From NCBI RefSeq assembly GCF_008386585.1, contig NZ_VUOB01000025.1:1-64000 (forward strand): a DNA stretch of 64,000 nucleotides, read 5' to 3'. Positions 7,538-16,455 of this stretch are shown here, piece by piece. Numbering within the stretch: position 1 is the stretch's first letter; every line of letters begins with the position of its first letter. The DNA comes from Solihabitans fulvus. GTDB taxonomy: Bacteria; Actinomycetota; Actinomycetes; Mycobacteriales; Pseudonocardiaceae. The translations under genes and the position numbers were made by a program. Below the pieces are notes generated by a model. The model searched no databases and was not told the DNA's origin. It saw only the letters and a list, made by a program, of their open reading frames with translations.

Positions 7538-10500
7538 TCGATCGCTTCGTTGACGCGATCCGCGCGGTTGACCCGGATGTCACCAGCGAGGAACTGGCCG
7601 ACGTCTGCTGGCTCGCCACGCACATGGGCGCCGCGGCGCGGGAACCGTGGCCAACTCGCACAACGCAAGCGACCCGTCCCATCCCGGTCGACCGCGACGC
7701 GCCGCGAGCCGACCCGACGCCGCACACCCCGCCTGAGCGCACGGACGAACCCGCACCCGGTTCCTCGCCGGACCGCGGGCCGGCCGAGCCCGCGGCGACT
7801 GACCAGGACCTGGCCGCGGCGCTCCGACCGCCGTCGCGACGACTACTCGGCGATGATCGGGGAGTCCAGACGCGGAGCCCCGCGATGCCCGCGGTGCCCG
7901 ACACCCTGGCGATCTGCCGGGCGCTGCGGCCACTTGGCCGGCGGGTGCCATCCCCGACCAGCACCCATCTCGACGAGGACGCGACCGCGCAGTGGATCGC
8001 GGACACCGACCTGTGGATTCCCGCGACCCTCCCCTCGTCCGACCGGTGGCTCGATGTGGCGCTGGTCGCGGACCACAGCGCGTCGATGGAGGTCTGGCGA
8101 CCCACCGTCGCCGAACTGCGCACGCTGCTCGAGCAGACCGGCGCGTTCCGGGACGTCCGGCTCTGGCACCTGGACGGCGACCTGTGCCACGACGAGCGTC
8201 TGTCGGTGTCCAGCGAGTCCGTGCAGGCCTCGTCGTGGCGTGACCCGCGCGAGTTGATCGACCCGACCGGGCGGCGGCTGATTCTGGTCGCCAGCGACTG
8301 CGTCGGCCAAGCCTGGTCCACCGGGGCCGTCGCCGAGACGCTGAGGGCGTGGGCGAAAGCCGGGCCGATCGCCATCGTCCAGATGCTGCCGCAACGGTTG
8401 TGGACCGACTGCGCGCCGGAGTTCGTCCCGGTTCGGTTGCACAGCGTCGCCCCCGGCGTGCCCAACAGCCGCCTCGGCGTCGCGAGCCGGCACGGCGACG
8501 GCGACCTGACCGGGGTGGGAGTGCCGATCCCCGTGCTGGAGTTGGAGGACCGCTGGCTCAAGCGGTGGGCATCGCTGGTGGCCGGCACGTCCGGCGGCTG
8601 GGTCAACGGCACGGCCGTCTTCACCAACCAGCTGGCCGCGTTGACCGTCCAGGGCGACCACGCCGCGCAGGAACTCGCCAGCCAACCGACGCCGAGGGAA
8701 CAGCTGCACCGCTTCCGCGCCCGCGCCTCTCCCGAGGCCTATCGGCTCGCGATCTGCCTGGCCGGAGCGCCCCTGAGCCTGCCGGTAATGAGGTTGGTGC
8801 AGGGCGCGATGTTACCTTCGTCGAGGCCGTCCCACCTGGCCGAGGTGTTCCTCAGCGACCTCCTGCACAGACTGGACACGGACGGCACAGGCTACAAGCC
8901 ACGTCCAGATGACGTGGAATATGACTTCCAGCCAGGCATTCGGGACGAACTGCTCACGGAACTCACTCGACAGGACGCACTGCAGGTCCTGTCGCGGGTC
9001 TCGAACTTCGTCACCGCGCGGCTCGGGTCACCACTGGATTTCCGCGCTTTGCTGACCACCGACCAACTGCCCGATTTGCCGGACCTGAGCCCACCGTTCG
9101 CGCGGGTCGCATACCAGGTTCTGCATTCCCTTGGCGGCCGGTACGCCGAGGCCGCCGAACGGTTGAATCGATTGAGTGAAATAGGGCGTGTCGCACGTCA
9201 GGTCACCCAGCCGACGACCTCAGATCCGTCATCTTTCGATCCTGACGCACCGTCACGTAGCCAGGGAGCCGACTTGACCCGCACAGTCCCGCCGATCGCC
9301 ACCGAGCGCGACCGACGGGAGGAGATGCCGCCTGCGATCATGCGCGGGATTCCCTCGCGCAATCCGCACTTCACGGGGCGCAAGGACATCCTTGCCAGGC
9401 TGCGCAGCATGTTGGTCAACAGCACCAAGCAAACCGCGCTGCTGCCACACGCGCTGCACGGGCTCGGCGGAGTGGGCAAGACGCAGCTCGCGATCGAGTA
9501 CGTCTACCGCTATGCCAGCGCCTACGACCTCATCTGGTGGGTGCCGGCCGAGGACCAGACGCTCATCCGCACCTCGCTCGCCGCGCTCGGCTCCGCCATG
9601 GGTCTGCCGGAGAGCACCGACCTGTCGCGAACCGTCGACGCGGTACTCGACACCCTGCGAACCGGTCAGCGCTACCCGCGCTGGCTACTGGTCTACGACA
9701 ACGCCAATCGCCCTGCGGATCTGCAACCGTACCTGCCCTACCCGACCGGACACGTGCTGATCACCTCGCGGAACTCGAGCTGGTCGGACGTGGCCAGCAC
9801 GGTCGAGGTCGACGTGTTCAACCGGCAGGAAAGCGTTGCGCTGCTGCGACAGCGCAGCGAGGACATCAACGCGGCCGACGCCGACCGCCTCGCCGACCGC
9901 CTCGGCGACCTGCCGCTCGCTCTCGAACAGGCCGCCGCCTGGCAGGCCGAGACCGGCATGCAGGTGGACGAGTACCTCGAGCTGTTCGACGACCAGCTCG
10001 AACAGCTCACCGAGAACCCGCCGAGCAACTATCCCGACACCGTCGGCGCGACCTACCGAGTGGCGTTCGAGCGGCTACAGGAACAGGCGCCCGCCGCGGC
10101 ACAACTGCTCGAACTGTGCGCCTTCTTCGGCGCCGAACCGATCTCGGTCGTGCTGCTCTGGGAGGGCCGCTACGCCGACCTGCCATCGCCGTTGGACGAG
10201 ACGCTGCGCGACCGCATCCGGCTGCGCAGGGCCATGCGCGAGATCGTGCGCTTCGCGCTCGCGCGGGTCGACGCGGCCGCCGACCGGATCTCGGTGCACC
10301 GACTGGTGCAGGCCGTCCTTCGAGCCCGACTCACGCCGGAGGAACGAGACGTCACCCGGCGCCACGCGCAACAGATCCTGGCGCTGGCCAACCCCAGTCA
10401 ACCGGACTCGGCACAGAACTGGCCTCGGCACGCGGAACTGTCCCCACAGATCCTGCCAACCGGGATGCTCCAGGCCGAGGAGCGCGACTCCCGCATCGTC

Positions 10501-11808
10501 GTGCTCGACCAGATCCGCTACCGCCGCCAGAGCGGCGACTACGAGAGCGCGAGGGAACTCGGTCAGCTGGCGGTCGACACCTGGACGGACCTCTGGGGTG
10601 AAGACGACGAGTTGACCCTGATCGCCGCCAGGCACCTGGCCGATGCCATGCGCGCGCTCGGCGAAAACCAGCAGGCGCGCGAACTCCAGAGGGACACACT
10701 GGCAAAGCTGCGGGAGGTGTTCGGCGACGATCACGAACACACTCTCGACACGGCCGACGGTGTCGCGCTGGACCTTCGGATCAACGGCGAGTTCGACGCG
10801 GCGAAGGCACTCGACGAGGACAACCTGGCGCGAGCCCGTCGGGTGTTCGAGGAGAACGAACCATTCCCGCTGCGGGCCACCAACAACGTGGCCGTCGACC
10901 TGCGGTGGTTGGGAGACTTCACCGAGGCCCGCAGGGTGGATACGGACCTGGTGCAGCGGATGCGGTTGCAGTACGGCGAACGGGATCGGCGGACCCAGCA
11001 GACCGTCAGCAACCTCGCGCACGACCTGTACGGGCTCGGCGAGTACGCCGAGGCCCTGCAAACGCAGGAACGGACGTTGTCGATCCAGCGAGAGATCCTC
11101 GGCATCAATCACAGCGAGGTCCTGATCGAGACGCGGATCCTGGTGATGGCGCTGCGCAAGACCGGCCAGCACGCCAGGGCGAGGGATGTGGCTGAGGAGC
11201 TGATTCGGACCCTCCAGCGCCGGTTCGGCCTGCGGCACGAGTACACGTTGGCCTCGATGTTGAGCTACGCCAACGCGTTGTCCGACACCGGCGATCTGGA
11301 CGCGGCACGGGAGGTCGGCGAGGACACGCTGGCCCGATACCGCGACGTCTTCGGCCCGAACCACGCCGTCACGCTCGCCTGCGCCGCCAATCTGGCGATC
11401 GTGCTGCGCCGTCAGGGTGATCTCAACGCCGCGTTGGAACTCAACCAGGCAACGCTGGACACTTTTCGGCAGCAGCTCGGCGCGGACCATCCCTTCACCT
11501 TGTGCTGTGCCGCCAACACCAGTAGCGATCTCGCCGCGCTGCACCGCCATCCCGAGGCGCGCGAACTGTCCGACGACACCCTCCAACGCTCGCGCGTGGT
11601 GCGCGGCGACGACCACCCCTACACCCTGGCCTGCGCGCTCAACTCGGCGCTGGACCATCAGAGCACCGGCGACGCGGAGCTGGCCGAACCGCTGCTGCGT
11701 CAGGTGGTCGCCGATTTCGGTCGCCGGCTTGGTGACGGCCACCCCGAAACGGTTGCCGCGTCAGCACGCAGGCGGGCCGACTGCGACATCGAGCCGCCGA
11801 GGACCTGA
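7534..11808 (+). CDS. vWA-like (SAV_2336-type) / NB-ARC / TPR protein, FxsT- or HaaT-like
   Basis: A 1424-aa multidomain protein. Residues 1-30 are a helical start (VDAIRAVDPDVTSEELADV); about 60-140 is a Pro-rich linker. A vWA-like domain at about 165-340 has the MIDAS-like DHSAS (about 178). An NB-ARC/STAND NTPase spans about 610-900: Walker A GLGGVGKT (643-650), Walker B LLVYDNA (about 718) and GDLPLALEQ (about 791). From about 980 to 1400 there are roughly ten 42-residue TPR units built on TLxxANNLAxxLRxxGxxxxAxxL. Related proteins occur with FxSxx-COOH/cyclophane peptides. It probably couples MoxR, VMAP and the peptide pathway converging from the right. Confidence 0.82.
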   Translation: MIDRFVDAIRAVDPDVTSEELADVCWLATHMGAAAREPWPTRTTQATRPIPVDRDAPRADPTPHTPPERTDEPAPGSSPDRGPAEPAATDQDLAAALRPPSRRLLGDDRGVQTRSPAMPAVPDTLAICRALRPLGRRVPSPTSTHLDEDATAQWIADTDLWIPATLPSSDRWLDVALVADHSASMEVWRPTVAELRTLLEQTGAFRDVRLWHLDGDLCHDERLSVSSESVQASSWRDPRELIDPTGRRLILVASDCVGQAWSTGAVAETLRAWAKAGPIAIVQMLPQRLWTDCAPEFVPVRLHSVAPGVPNSRLGVASRHGDGDLTGVGVPIPVLELEDRWLKRWASLVAGTSGGWVNGTAVFTNQLAALTVQGDHAAQELASQPTPREQLHRFRARASPEAYRLAICLAGAPLSLPVMRLVQGAMLPSSRPSHLAEVFLSDLLHRLDTDGTGYKPRPDDVEYDFQPGIRDELLTELTRQDALQVLSRVSNFVTARLGSPLDFRALLTTDQLPDLPDLSPPFARVAYQVLHSLGGRYAEAAERLNRLSEIGRVARQVTQPTTSDPSSFDPDAPSRSQGADLTRTVPPIATERDRREEMPPAIMRGIPSRNPHFTGRKDILARLRSMLVNSTKQTALLPHALHGLGGVGKTQLAIEYVYRYASAYDLIWWVPAEDQTLIRTSLAALGSAMGLPESTDLSRTVDAVLDTLRTGQRYPRWLLVYDNANRPADLQPYLPYPTGHVLITSRNSSWSDVASTVEVDVFNRQESVALLRQRSEDINAADADRLADRLGDLPLALEQAAAWQAETGMQVDEYLELFDDQLEQLTENPPSNYPDTVGATYRVAFERLQEQAPAAAQLLELCAFFGAEPISVVLLWEGRYADLPSPLDETLRDRIRLRRAMREIVRFALARVDAAADRISVHRLVQAVLRARLTPEERDVTRRHAQQILALANPSQPDSAQNWPRHAELSPQILPTGMLQAEERDSRIVVLDQIRYRRQSGDYESARELGQLAVDTWTDLWGEDDELTLIAARHLADAMRALGENQQARELQRDTLAKLREVFGDDHEHTLDTADGVALDLRINGEFDAAKALDEDNLARARRVFEENEPFPLRATNNVAVDLRWLGDFTEARRVDTDLVQRMRLQYGERDRRTQQTVSNLAHDLYGLGEYAEALQTQERTLSIQREILGINHSEVLIETRILVMALRKTGQHARARDVAEELIRTLQRRFGLRHEYTLASMLSYANALSDTGDLDAAREVGEDTLARYRDVFGPNHAVTLACAANLAIVLRRQGDLNAALELNQATLDTFRQQLGADHPFTLCCAANTSSDLAALHRHPEARELSDDTLQRSRVVRGDDHPYTLACALNSALDHQSTGDAELAEPLLRQVVADFGRRLGDGHPETVAASARRRADCDIEPPRT

Positions 11809-11841
11809 ACCGGTTTCCCTACCGCACAACGGATCAACAGC

Positions 11842-13050
11842 TCATCGGCCGCCCGGCCGGAGGGCAGCCAGATCGGTGTGAACACGCCCAATGACGTGCG
11901 TGATCAACCGAGTCAGGTCGGCGCAGTAGACCGAGGCGTGGCGGAAGCCGCTGCCACGACGGTAGCGGTGCGAATAGTGTCCACCACCGCACACCCGACG
12001 GATTCCACACTGCTGGCAGGTCTCTCCCAATGCGGCCAGACCGATCTGCCGTGCGGCGATGGCCGGATGGCGCAGCGCCTCGTCGAAGCTGTTGTCCGCG
12101 ACGGTGAGTTCGGTCGCTGCCGCGCCGTGATAGGCGGAGCGAAGCGTGTCGACCTGCTCGAGCGAACCGTCGGTGTCGACCACGATCAGGGCGACGGGAC
12201 TCAGGCCGACGCTCTCCACCTGGCTCTGTCCGCCGAGCACGAGGTTGACGATCTCGGCGAACAGCCGAACCTCGGTCTCCCGACGGGGTGCGTCGTACCA
12301 GCGGTCGAAGATCGTCACCAGCCAGTCGCCGTAGGAGGCGTCCCCCTCGTCGGCGGACCGACGCGGCACCGGCACCGACCAGTTGCCCTGCGGCAGCAGG
12401 AAATCGACCTGTGGTGGGCCGAACGCCAGCAACGACTCGTAGGTCTCCAACGGATCGGCGTCGAGGTCGATGACGCACAGCAGGCCCGCGAACAGCCTGC
12501 GGTACCGCTCGCCTCCGAGCAGTCGAAGCGCCCGCGCGGCCTCGGCGTGACTGCCGCGCCCGTTCGCGTGCCGGCGGTGCCGATCGTGCGCCGCGGGCGA
12601 TCCGTCGAGGCTCACCCCGACGCGGATGTCGTGTGCCGCCAGGGAGTCGAGCATCTTCTCGTCCAGCAGCACGCCGTTGGTCTGCACCCGAAGGTCGAGC
12701 GCGCAGCCATCGGGCAGCTCCCGGCGCAGCGTGGCCGCGATCTCGGCCAGCATGCCGGCCCCGGCGAGCAGCGGCTCGCCCCCGTGCAGCACCACCTTGA
12801 CCCGGTCGAGCCGGTGCCGCGCCGCGTGTTCGGCGATTCGTCGGCAGCTCAGCGCCATGACGTCCGAGGACATGACCTTCGGCTTCGACGACCAGGTCCG
12901 GTCGGCCATCTCGTACATGTAGCAGTAGTCGCAGGCGAGGTTGCACCTGCTGTGCACCTTCAGGATGAACTGCTGGAACGGCACCGCGCGCCAGCCGCTC
13001 GCGAGGAGGTCCGCGACCCGCAGGGTGTCGACCGGCCACTCGTCGGTCAC
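11842..13050 (-). CDS. fxsB: FxsB-family radical SAM/SPASM peptide maturase
   Basis: A 402-aa enzyme. The radical-SAM cluster motif CNLACDYCY is at residues 36-44; HGGEPLL and LDGSPAAHDRHR follow. The C-terminal SPASM region has cysteines near 345, 348, 354 and 376 (CQQCGIRRVCGGG and VYC). FxsB-type enzymes form three-residue cyclophanes, a bond between an aromatic ring and a beta-carbon two residues later. It lacks the extra C-terminal hydroxylase-like region of long FxsB forms. GTG 13050 is chosen because GAGGGGA lies about 6 nt upstream; a TTG at 13065 is less likely. The peptide gene lies 39 nt upstream. Confidence 0.86.
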   Translation of the reverse strand: MTDEWPVDTLRVADLLASGWRAVPFQQFILKVHSRCNLACDYCYMYEMADRTWSSKPKVMSSDVMALSCRRIAEHAARHRLDRVKVVLHGGEPLLAGAGMLAEIAATLRRELPDGCALDLRVQTNGVLLDEKMLDSLAAHDIRVGVSLDGSPAAHDRHRRHANGRGSHAEAARALRLLGGERYRRLFAGLLCVIDLDADPLETYESLLAFGPPQVDFLLPQGNWSVPVPRRSADEGDASYGDWLVTIFDRWYDAPRRETEVRLFAEIVNLVLGGQSQVESVGLSPVALIVVDTDGSLEQVDTLRSAYHGAAATELTVADNSFDEALRHPAIAARQIGLAALGETCQQCGIRRVCGGGHYSHRYRRGSGFRHASVYCADLTRLITHVIGRVHTDLAALRPGGR

Positions 13051-13089
13051 GCTGTGTCCCCTCAATACCGGGTAGATGCGCCACGAGTG

Positions 13090-13278
13090 TCAGCGGTGCT
13101 GGGACCAGTCCGCGTTGTTCTGGTGGAAGGCGACCGGTTGTTCCTGGTCGTCGATCTCTCGCCGCACTCGACGCAGGGCGTGCGCCAGCACCGAATCCCC
13201 CCGGATGATCACGTCGTCGAACGGTCCACAAGTCGCCCAGTCGAATTCCGTCTCGCCGCCCGCGAACACCTCGGCCAT
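13090..13278 (-). CDS. Cyclophane RiPP precursor candidate with W-x-Q-x-x C-terminus
   Basis: A 62-aa peptide upstream of the radical SAM gene. The leader contains GDSVLAHALRRVRREIDD (about 28-44), a helical segment like that of FxSxx-COOH precursors. The C-terminus reads AFHQNNADWSQHR: the aromatic W58 is at -5 and Q60 at -3, exactly where F and S stand in FxSxx-COOH peptides, and a second aromatic-x-Gln triad F51-H52-Q53 lies upstream. Both could be cyclised. The ATG at 13278 has the strong site AAAGGGGGAGG 6 nt upstream, which excludes the in-frame ATG at 13299. Confidence 0.75.
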   Translation of the reverse strand: MAEVFAGGETEFDWATCGPFDDVIIRGDSVLAHALRRVRREIDDQEQPVAFHQNNADWSQHR

Positions 13279-13424
13279 CGACGAACCTCCCCCTTTCACG
13301 CCGGCGCCGAACAGAACGCTTCGGAGGTGGCAAGGGATCCGGCCCGCGTTTCGCTCGGCCGCGTGATCACCCCGACGACGACCGTGCCGACGCCCGCGAA
13401 ACTACCGACAGAGACCAGCCCCTA

Positions 13425-13453
13425 ACTCTACGGCTACCGTGGGAAGTTTCCCA
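13425..13453 (-). promoter_or_regulatory. Candidate promoter/operator of the RiPP operon
   Basis: Minus-strand TAGAGT (plus 13425-13430) is a -10 candidate. A perfect palindrome TGGGAA-GT-TTCCCA (13440-13453) overlaps the -35 position (TGGGAA, 17 nt away). The leader to the peptide start would be about 140 nt. A regulated promoter is inferred only. Confidence 0.35.
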
Positions 13454-13516
13454 GGGGTTGCCGCACGGCGGGTGCACGCCACGTGGTGAACCCGGCAGGT
13501 GCCGGGAACACCGGGC

Positions 13517-13530
13517 ACACCATGTGGTGT
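13517..13530. promoter_or_regulatory. Palindrome upstream of qor
   Basis: ACACCA-TG-TGGTGT is a perfect 6-2-6 inverted repeat 45 nt before the quinone oxidoreductase start, a plausible operator. No regulator gene is adjacent. Confidence 0.35.
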
Positions 13531-13574
13531 TGGTTCCGACGACGCGATCATGCGGTTTGACGAGGAGGCAGTAG

Positions 13575-14543
13575 ATGCGGGCGGTACAGGTACGGGCGAT
13601 CGGCGGGCCAGAGGTGTTGGAGGTCGTCGAGATCGACGAGCCCCAGCCGGGACCCGGTGAGCTGCTGGTCGAGGTCGCCGCGGCCGGGGTGAACTACATC
13701 GACACCTACCACCGCCGGGGTGTCTATCCGCTGCCGCTGCCCTTCGTGATCGGGCTGGAGGGCGCCGGCAGGGTGGTCGCGACCGGAGACGGCGTGACGG
13801 AGTTCTCCGTCGGCGACCGGGTGGCGTGGTCGGACGCGGCCGGCAGCTACGCCGAGCGCGTCGTGGTGCCCGCCGACCGGGCCGTTGCCGTTCCGGACGC
13901 GCTGGATGACGACACGGCCGCCGGGGCGCTCCTCCAGGGCATGACGGCGCACTTCCTCACCGCGACGACGTACCCGGTGCAGGCGGGCGACACGGTGCTG
14001 GTGCACGCGGCGGCCGGCGGGATGGGGCTGCTGCTGACGCAGCTCGTCACGGCACGCGGCGGCCGGGTGATCGCGACGGTCTCCACCGACGAGAAGGAGG
14101 CGCTGGCGCGGCAGGCAGGCGCCGCCGAGGTGATCAGGTACACCGAGGCGGACGTGGCCAAGGAGGTGCGCGCGCTCACCGACGGCGTCGGCGTCGCCGC
14201 GGTGTACGACGGGGTCGGCGCGTCCACCTTCGACGCGAGCCTGGACAGCCTGCGGATCCGCGGCGTGCTCGCGCTCTACGGCGCGGCGAGCGGCGCGGTG
14301 CCGCCACTCGACCCGCAGCGGCTGAACAAGGCCGGCTCGGTGTACCTGACCAGGCCGACGCTGGTGCACCACGTGGCGACGCGCGCCGACCTGGAGTGGC
14401 GGGCGCGCGAAGTGTTCGAGGCGATCGCGGCGGGCACGCTGACCGTCCGCGTCGGCGGGCGCTACCCGCTCGACTCGGCCAGGCAGGCGCACGAGGACCT
14501 GGAGGGCCGCCGCACCACCGGCAAGCTCCTCCTCAAGCCCTGA
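13575..14543 (+). CDS. NADPH:quinone oxidoreductase (zeta-crystallin type MDR)
   Basis: A 322-aa medium-chain dehydrogenase/reductase without catalytic or structural zinc ligands, as in QOR. It reduces quinones using NADPH in the cytosol. The cofactor motif is AAAGGMGLLLTQLV (about 150-163); N-terminal GVNYIDTYHRRGVYPLPLP and the C-terminal HEDLEGRRTTGKLLL are classic QOR signatures. GAGGAGG lies 8 nt before the ATG. It is divergent from the RiPP operon and ends at a strong bidirectional hairpin. Confidence 0.88.
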   Translation: MRAVQVRAIGGPEVLEVVEIDEPQPGPGELLVEVAAAGVNYIDTYHRRGVYPLPLPFVIGLEGAGRVVATGDGVTEFSVGDRVAWSDAAGSYAERVVVPADRAVAVPDALDDDTAAGALLQGMTAHFLTATTYPVQAGDTVLVHAAAGGMGLLLTQLVTARGGRVIATVSTDEKEALARQAGAAEVIRYTEADVAKEVRALTDGVGVAAVYDGVGASTFDASLDSLRIRGVLALYGAASGAVPPLDPQRLNKAGSVYLTRPTLVHHVATRADLEWRAREVFEAIAAGTLTVRVGGRYPLDSARQAHEDLEGRRTTGKLLLKP

Positions 14544-14547
14544 TCGG

Positions 14548-14598
14548 CGCCTCGTGAGTGGAAACCGCGCATCGGCGCGAGTTTCCACTCACGAGGCG
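14548..14598. terminator. Bidirectional terminator, 18-bp perfect stem
   Basis: Arms CGCCTCGTGAGTGGAAAC (14548-14565) and its exact complement (14581-14598) with a 15-nt loop lie between the convergent qor and FKBP genes. Confidence 0.85.
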
Positions 14599-14613
14599 TT
14601 AGAGCTCCTAGAC

Positions 14614-15213
14614 CTACTGGGCCGGGGTGACCTTCACGGCGTCGACGACGAACACCAGGGTCTCGTTCGGCTTGATGGGCGCGCGGCCCTGCGGGCCGTA
14701 TCCCTTGTCCCCGGGGACGACCAGCAGGCGACGGCCGCCCTCCTTGAGCCCGATCATGCCCTCGTTCCAGCCCTGGATCACCGGGGACTGGCCGACGTTC
14801 TTCATCTGGTACGGGGTGCGGCCAGCCTGCCAGGAGGTGTCGACCTCCTTCTGGTCCGACCAGGTGACCAGCAGGTAGTTCATGTCGGCGGTGTCGCCCG
14901 CCTTGATCGCCGCGCCGGTGCCCGGGGTGAGGTCGACCGACAGCAGGTCCTTGGGCGGCTGGCAGGTGGTCGGGATGGTGATCGTCGGCTTCTGCCCCGC
15001 GGCGCCGGTGACCTTGATGTCGGCGGCGGTGCAGACCGGGCCGCTCGCGTTCGTCGCCGGGGACGAGCCCGAGGACGGGCTCGTCGCGGCCGAGGTCGGC
15101 GACGAGTTGGTCGACGTGCTCGGATCGCCGGTGGAGGCCCGGTCGCTCGCACTACAGGCGGCGAGGGACAGCATGGACATGACTACGACGGCCGCACGGC
15201 CCGCGATGCGCAT
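14614..15213 (-). CDS. FKBP-type peptidyl-prolyl isomerase lipoprotein
   Basis: A 199-aa secreted lipoprotein. The signal peptide MRIAGRAAVVVMSMLSLAAC ends in the lipobox LAAC (C20). Residues 21-60 are a Ser/Thr-rich tether. The FKBP domain (about 85-199) shows GDTADMNYLLVTW, the family pocket VIQGWNEGMIGLKEGGRR, PGDKGYGPQG and LVFVVDAVKV. It would assist folding of exported proteins at the outer face of the membrane. Confidence 0.9.
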   Translation of the reverse strand: MRIAGRAAVVVMSMLSLAACSASDRASTGDPSTSTNSSPTSAATSPSSGSSPATNASGPVCTAADIKVTGAAGQKPTITIPTTCQPPKDLLSVDLTPGTGAAIKAGDTADMNYLLVTWSDQKEVDTSWQAGRTPYQMKNVGQSPVIQGWNEGMIGLKEGGRRLLVVPGDKGYGPQGRAPIKPNETLVFVVDAVKVTPAQ

Positions 15214-15286
15214 GCCTGGAGCTTAGGGAAGCCCGCGGTGCGACGGGTGCGTTGGGTGGGCCTGCGCCGCGCCTACCTGGCCTGAC

Positions 15287-15298
15287 CTGTCCGGACAG
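15287..15298. promoter_or_regulatory. 12-bp palindrome
   Basis: CTGTCCGGACAG is a perfect palindrome in the gap before the membrane-cupin-HD trio; CCGGACAG recurs at about 15305. A possible operator for the trio or the divergent FKBP gene. Confidence 0.3.
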
Positions 15299-15445
15299 CG
15301 TCACCGGACAGATCACGAGAATCGTTTGAATGTCACCGAATTGCTGGTTCCGCCGTGACTAACGCGCGCGTACAGTGACTGCGCGCACCCGATCGGACAC
15401 ACACCGCATTCGTCCGAACGGGTGCCCGCCGAGGAGGTGACCTCT

Positions 15446-16450
15446 GTGTCGGCGGATGCCAGGGGCTTCCGCAACAACCCGCTGCAAGAACTGTTCTGGA
15501 CGCGAACCGGGCTGCTGCTTCTCATTCTCATCGTCACCTCTGGTGTGTGCCTGACCGTCTCGAGCCTGATGGCGCCGAGTCCCGTGCACAACTTCCTGGT
15601 GTCGCTCGGCACGGGCACGTTGATCTCCGCCGTGGTCAGTTTCGGCCAGACACTCGTCACCGCGACCGCCTCGCAGCGCGCCCTGGTCGCCCCGCTCATC
15701 GAGGAGAGCAGGCGCGCGCTACAGGAGCTCAGCGCCGAGTACCGCTCGCTGGACCGGGAGTTCTTCCCGACGCACGTGTTCAAGGCGACCAGCGAACCGG
15801 ACCCGGCGTTCAACCACCTGATGATGCAGGACCTGCACCGCACCAGGCAGTACTTCTTCCGCGGCTTCTCCGGGCGGCACGCGGCGGCGCGGCTGTTGCT
15901 GTCGCACGCGGAGTGGGAGCTGCGCGCGGTCGTCGCCGATCCGTTGGACGGCCAGGCGATCAGCGGCCGCGCGCGGTACTGGCTTCGGCACGAGGGCGCC
16001 GACGGCGACTACGACAGCATCCAGACCCGACTGCACGACGAGACCTGTATCGGGCTCGTCGGGCTGTACCTCGCGCGCAGCCGGTGCAGCCGGGTCGACG
16101 TCACGGTCGTGTCCGATCCCCCGCTCGACCGGCTGGAGATGTTCGACGACAGCGTCTGGCTAACCCTCTACAGCGACCCGAGCGGCGCGTCCGCGCTCTA
16201 TCCGAGGACGCTGCGGTTCTCGGAGGGCTCGTTCGTCTACAGCAAGGAACGCGCCGAGTTCCTGCGGGTCAGCAACTCCCGCACGGCGCACCACTACGTC
16301 ATCACCCCCGATACCGCCAGGGACGAGTTCATGCTCCTGTTCGAAAAGATCACCGGCAGCCCGTTGACAGAGGAGGGCCTGCGCTCCCTGGAGAACAAGT
16401 TCCACACCTTCCGCCGCGAATTCACGTCCTCTGCCGAATTGGGGAGCTGA
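15446..16450 (+). CDS. Two-helix membrane protein with PLD-like cytoplasmic domain
   Basis: A 334-aa protein of unknown function. Two hydrophobic segments come first (TGLLLLILIVTSGVCLTVSS and VHNFLVSLGTGTLISAVVSF), then a coiled region (LIEESRRALQELSAEYRSL). The C-terminal domain (RTRQYFFRGFSGRHAAARLL, then ELRAVVADPLDG, and LYLARSRCSRVDVTVV) looks like inactive phospholipase-D-like or DUF5919-like domains, without HKD motifs. GTG 15446 has GAGGAGG 8 nt upstream. It is followed after 5 nt by a cupin-like gene, so the three genes are probably one operon. Confidence 0.6.
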   Translation: MSADARGFRNNPLQELFWTRTGLLLLILIVTSGVCLTVSSLMAPSPVHNFLVSLGTGTLISAVVSFGQTLVTATASQRALVAPLIEESRRALQELSAEYRSLDREFFPTHVFKATSEPDPAFNHLMMQDLHRTRQYFFRGFSGRHAAARLLLSHAEWELRAVVADPLDGQAISGRARYWLRHEGADGDYDSIQTRLHDETCIGLVGLYLARSRCSRVDVTVVSDPPLDRLEMFDDSVWLTLYSDPSGASALYPRTLRFSEGSFVYSKERAEFLRVSNSRTAHHYVITPDTARDEFMLLFEKITGSPLTEEGLRSLENKFHTFRREFTSSAELGS

Positions 16451-16455
16451 TACCC

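Noticed and set aside
10075..11742. 555-codon frame antisense to the TPR region of the vWA/NB-ARC protein
   Set aside because: Repetition reflects the TPR repeats on the other strand; no independent support.
4987..13299. FxsC or HEXXH-type partner gene of FxSxx systems
   Set aside because: Looked for TIR-like FxsC and HEXXH proteins near the locus; none found in the window.
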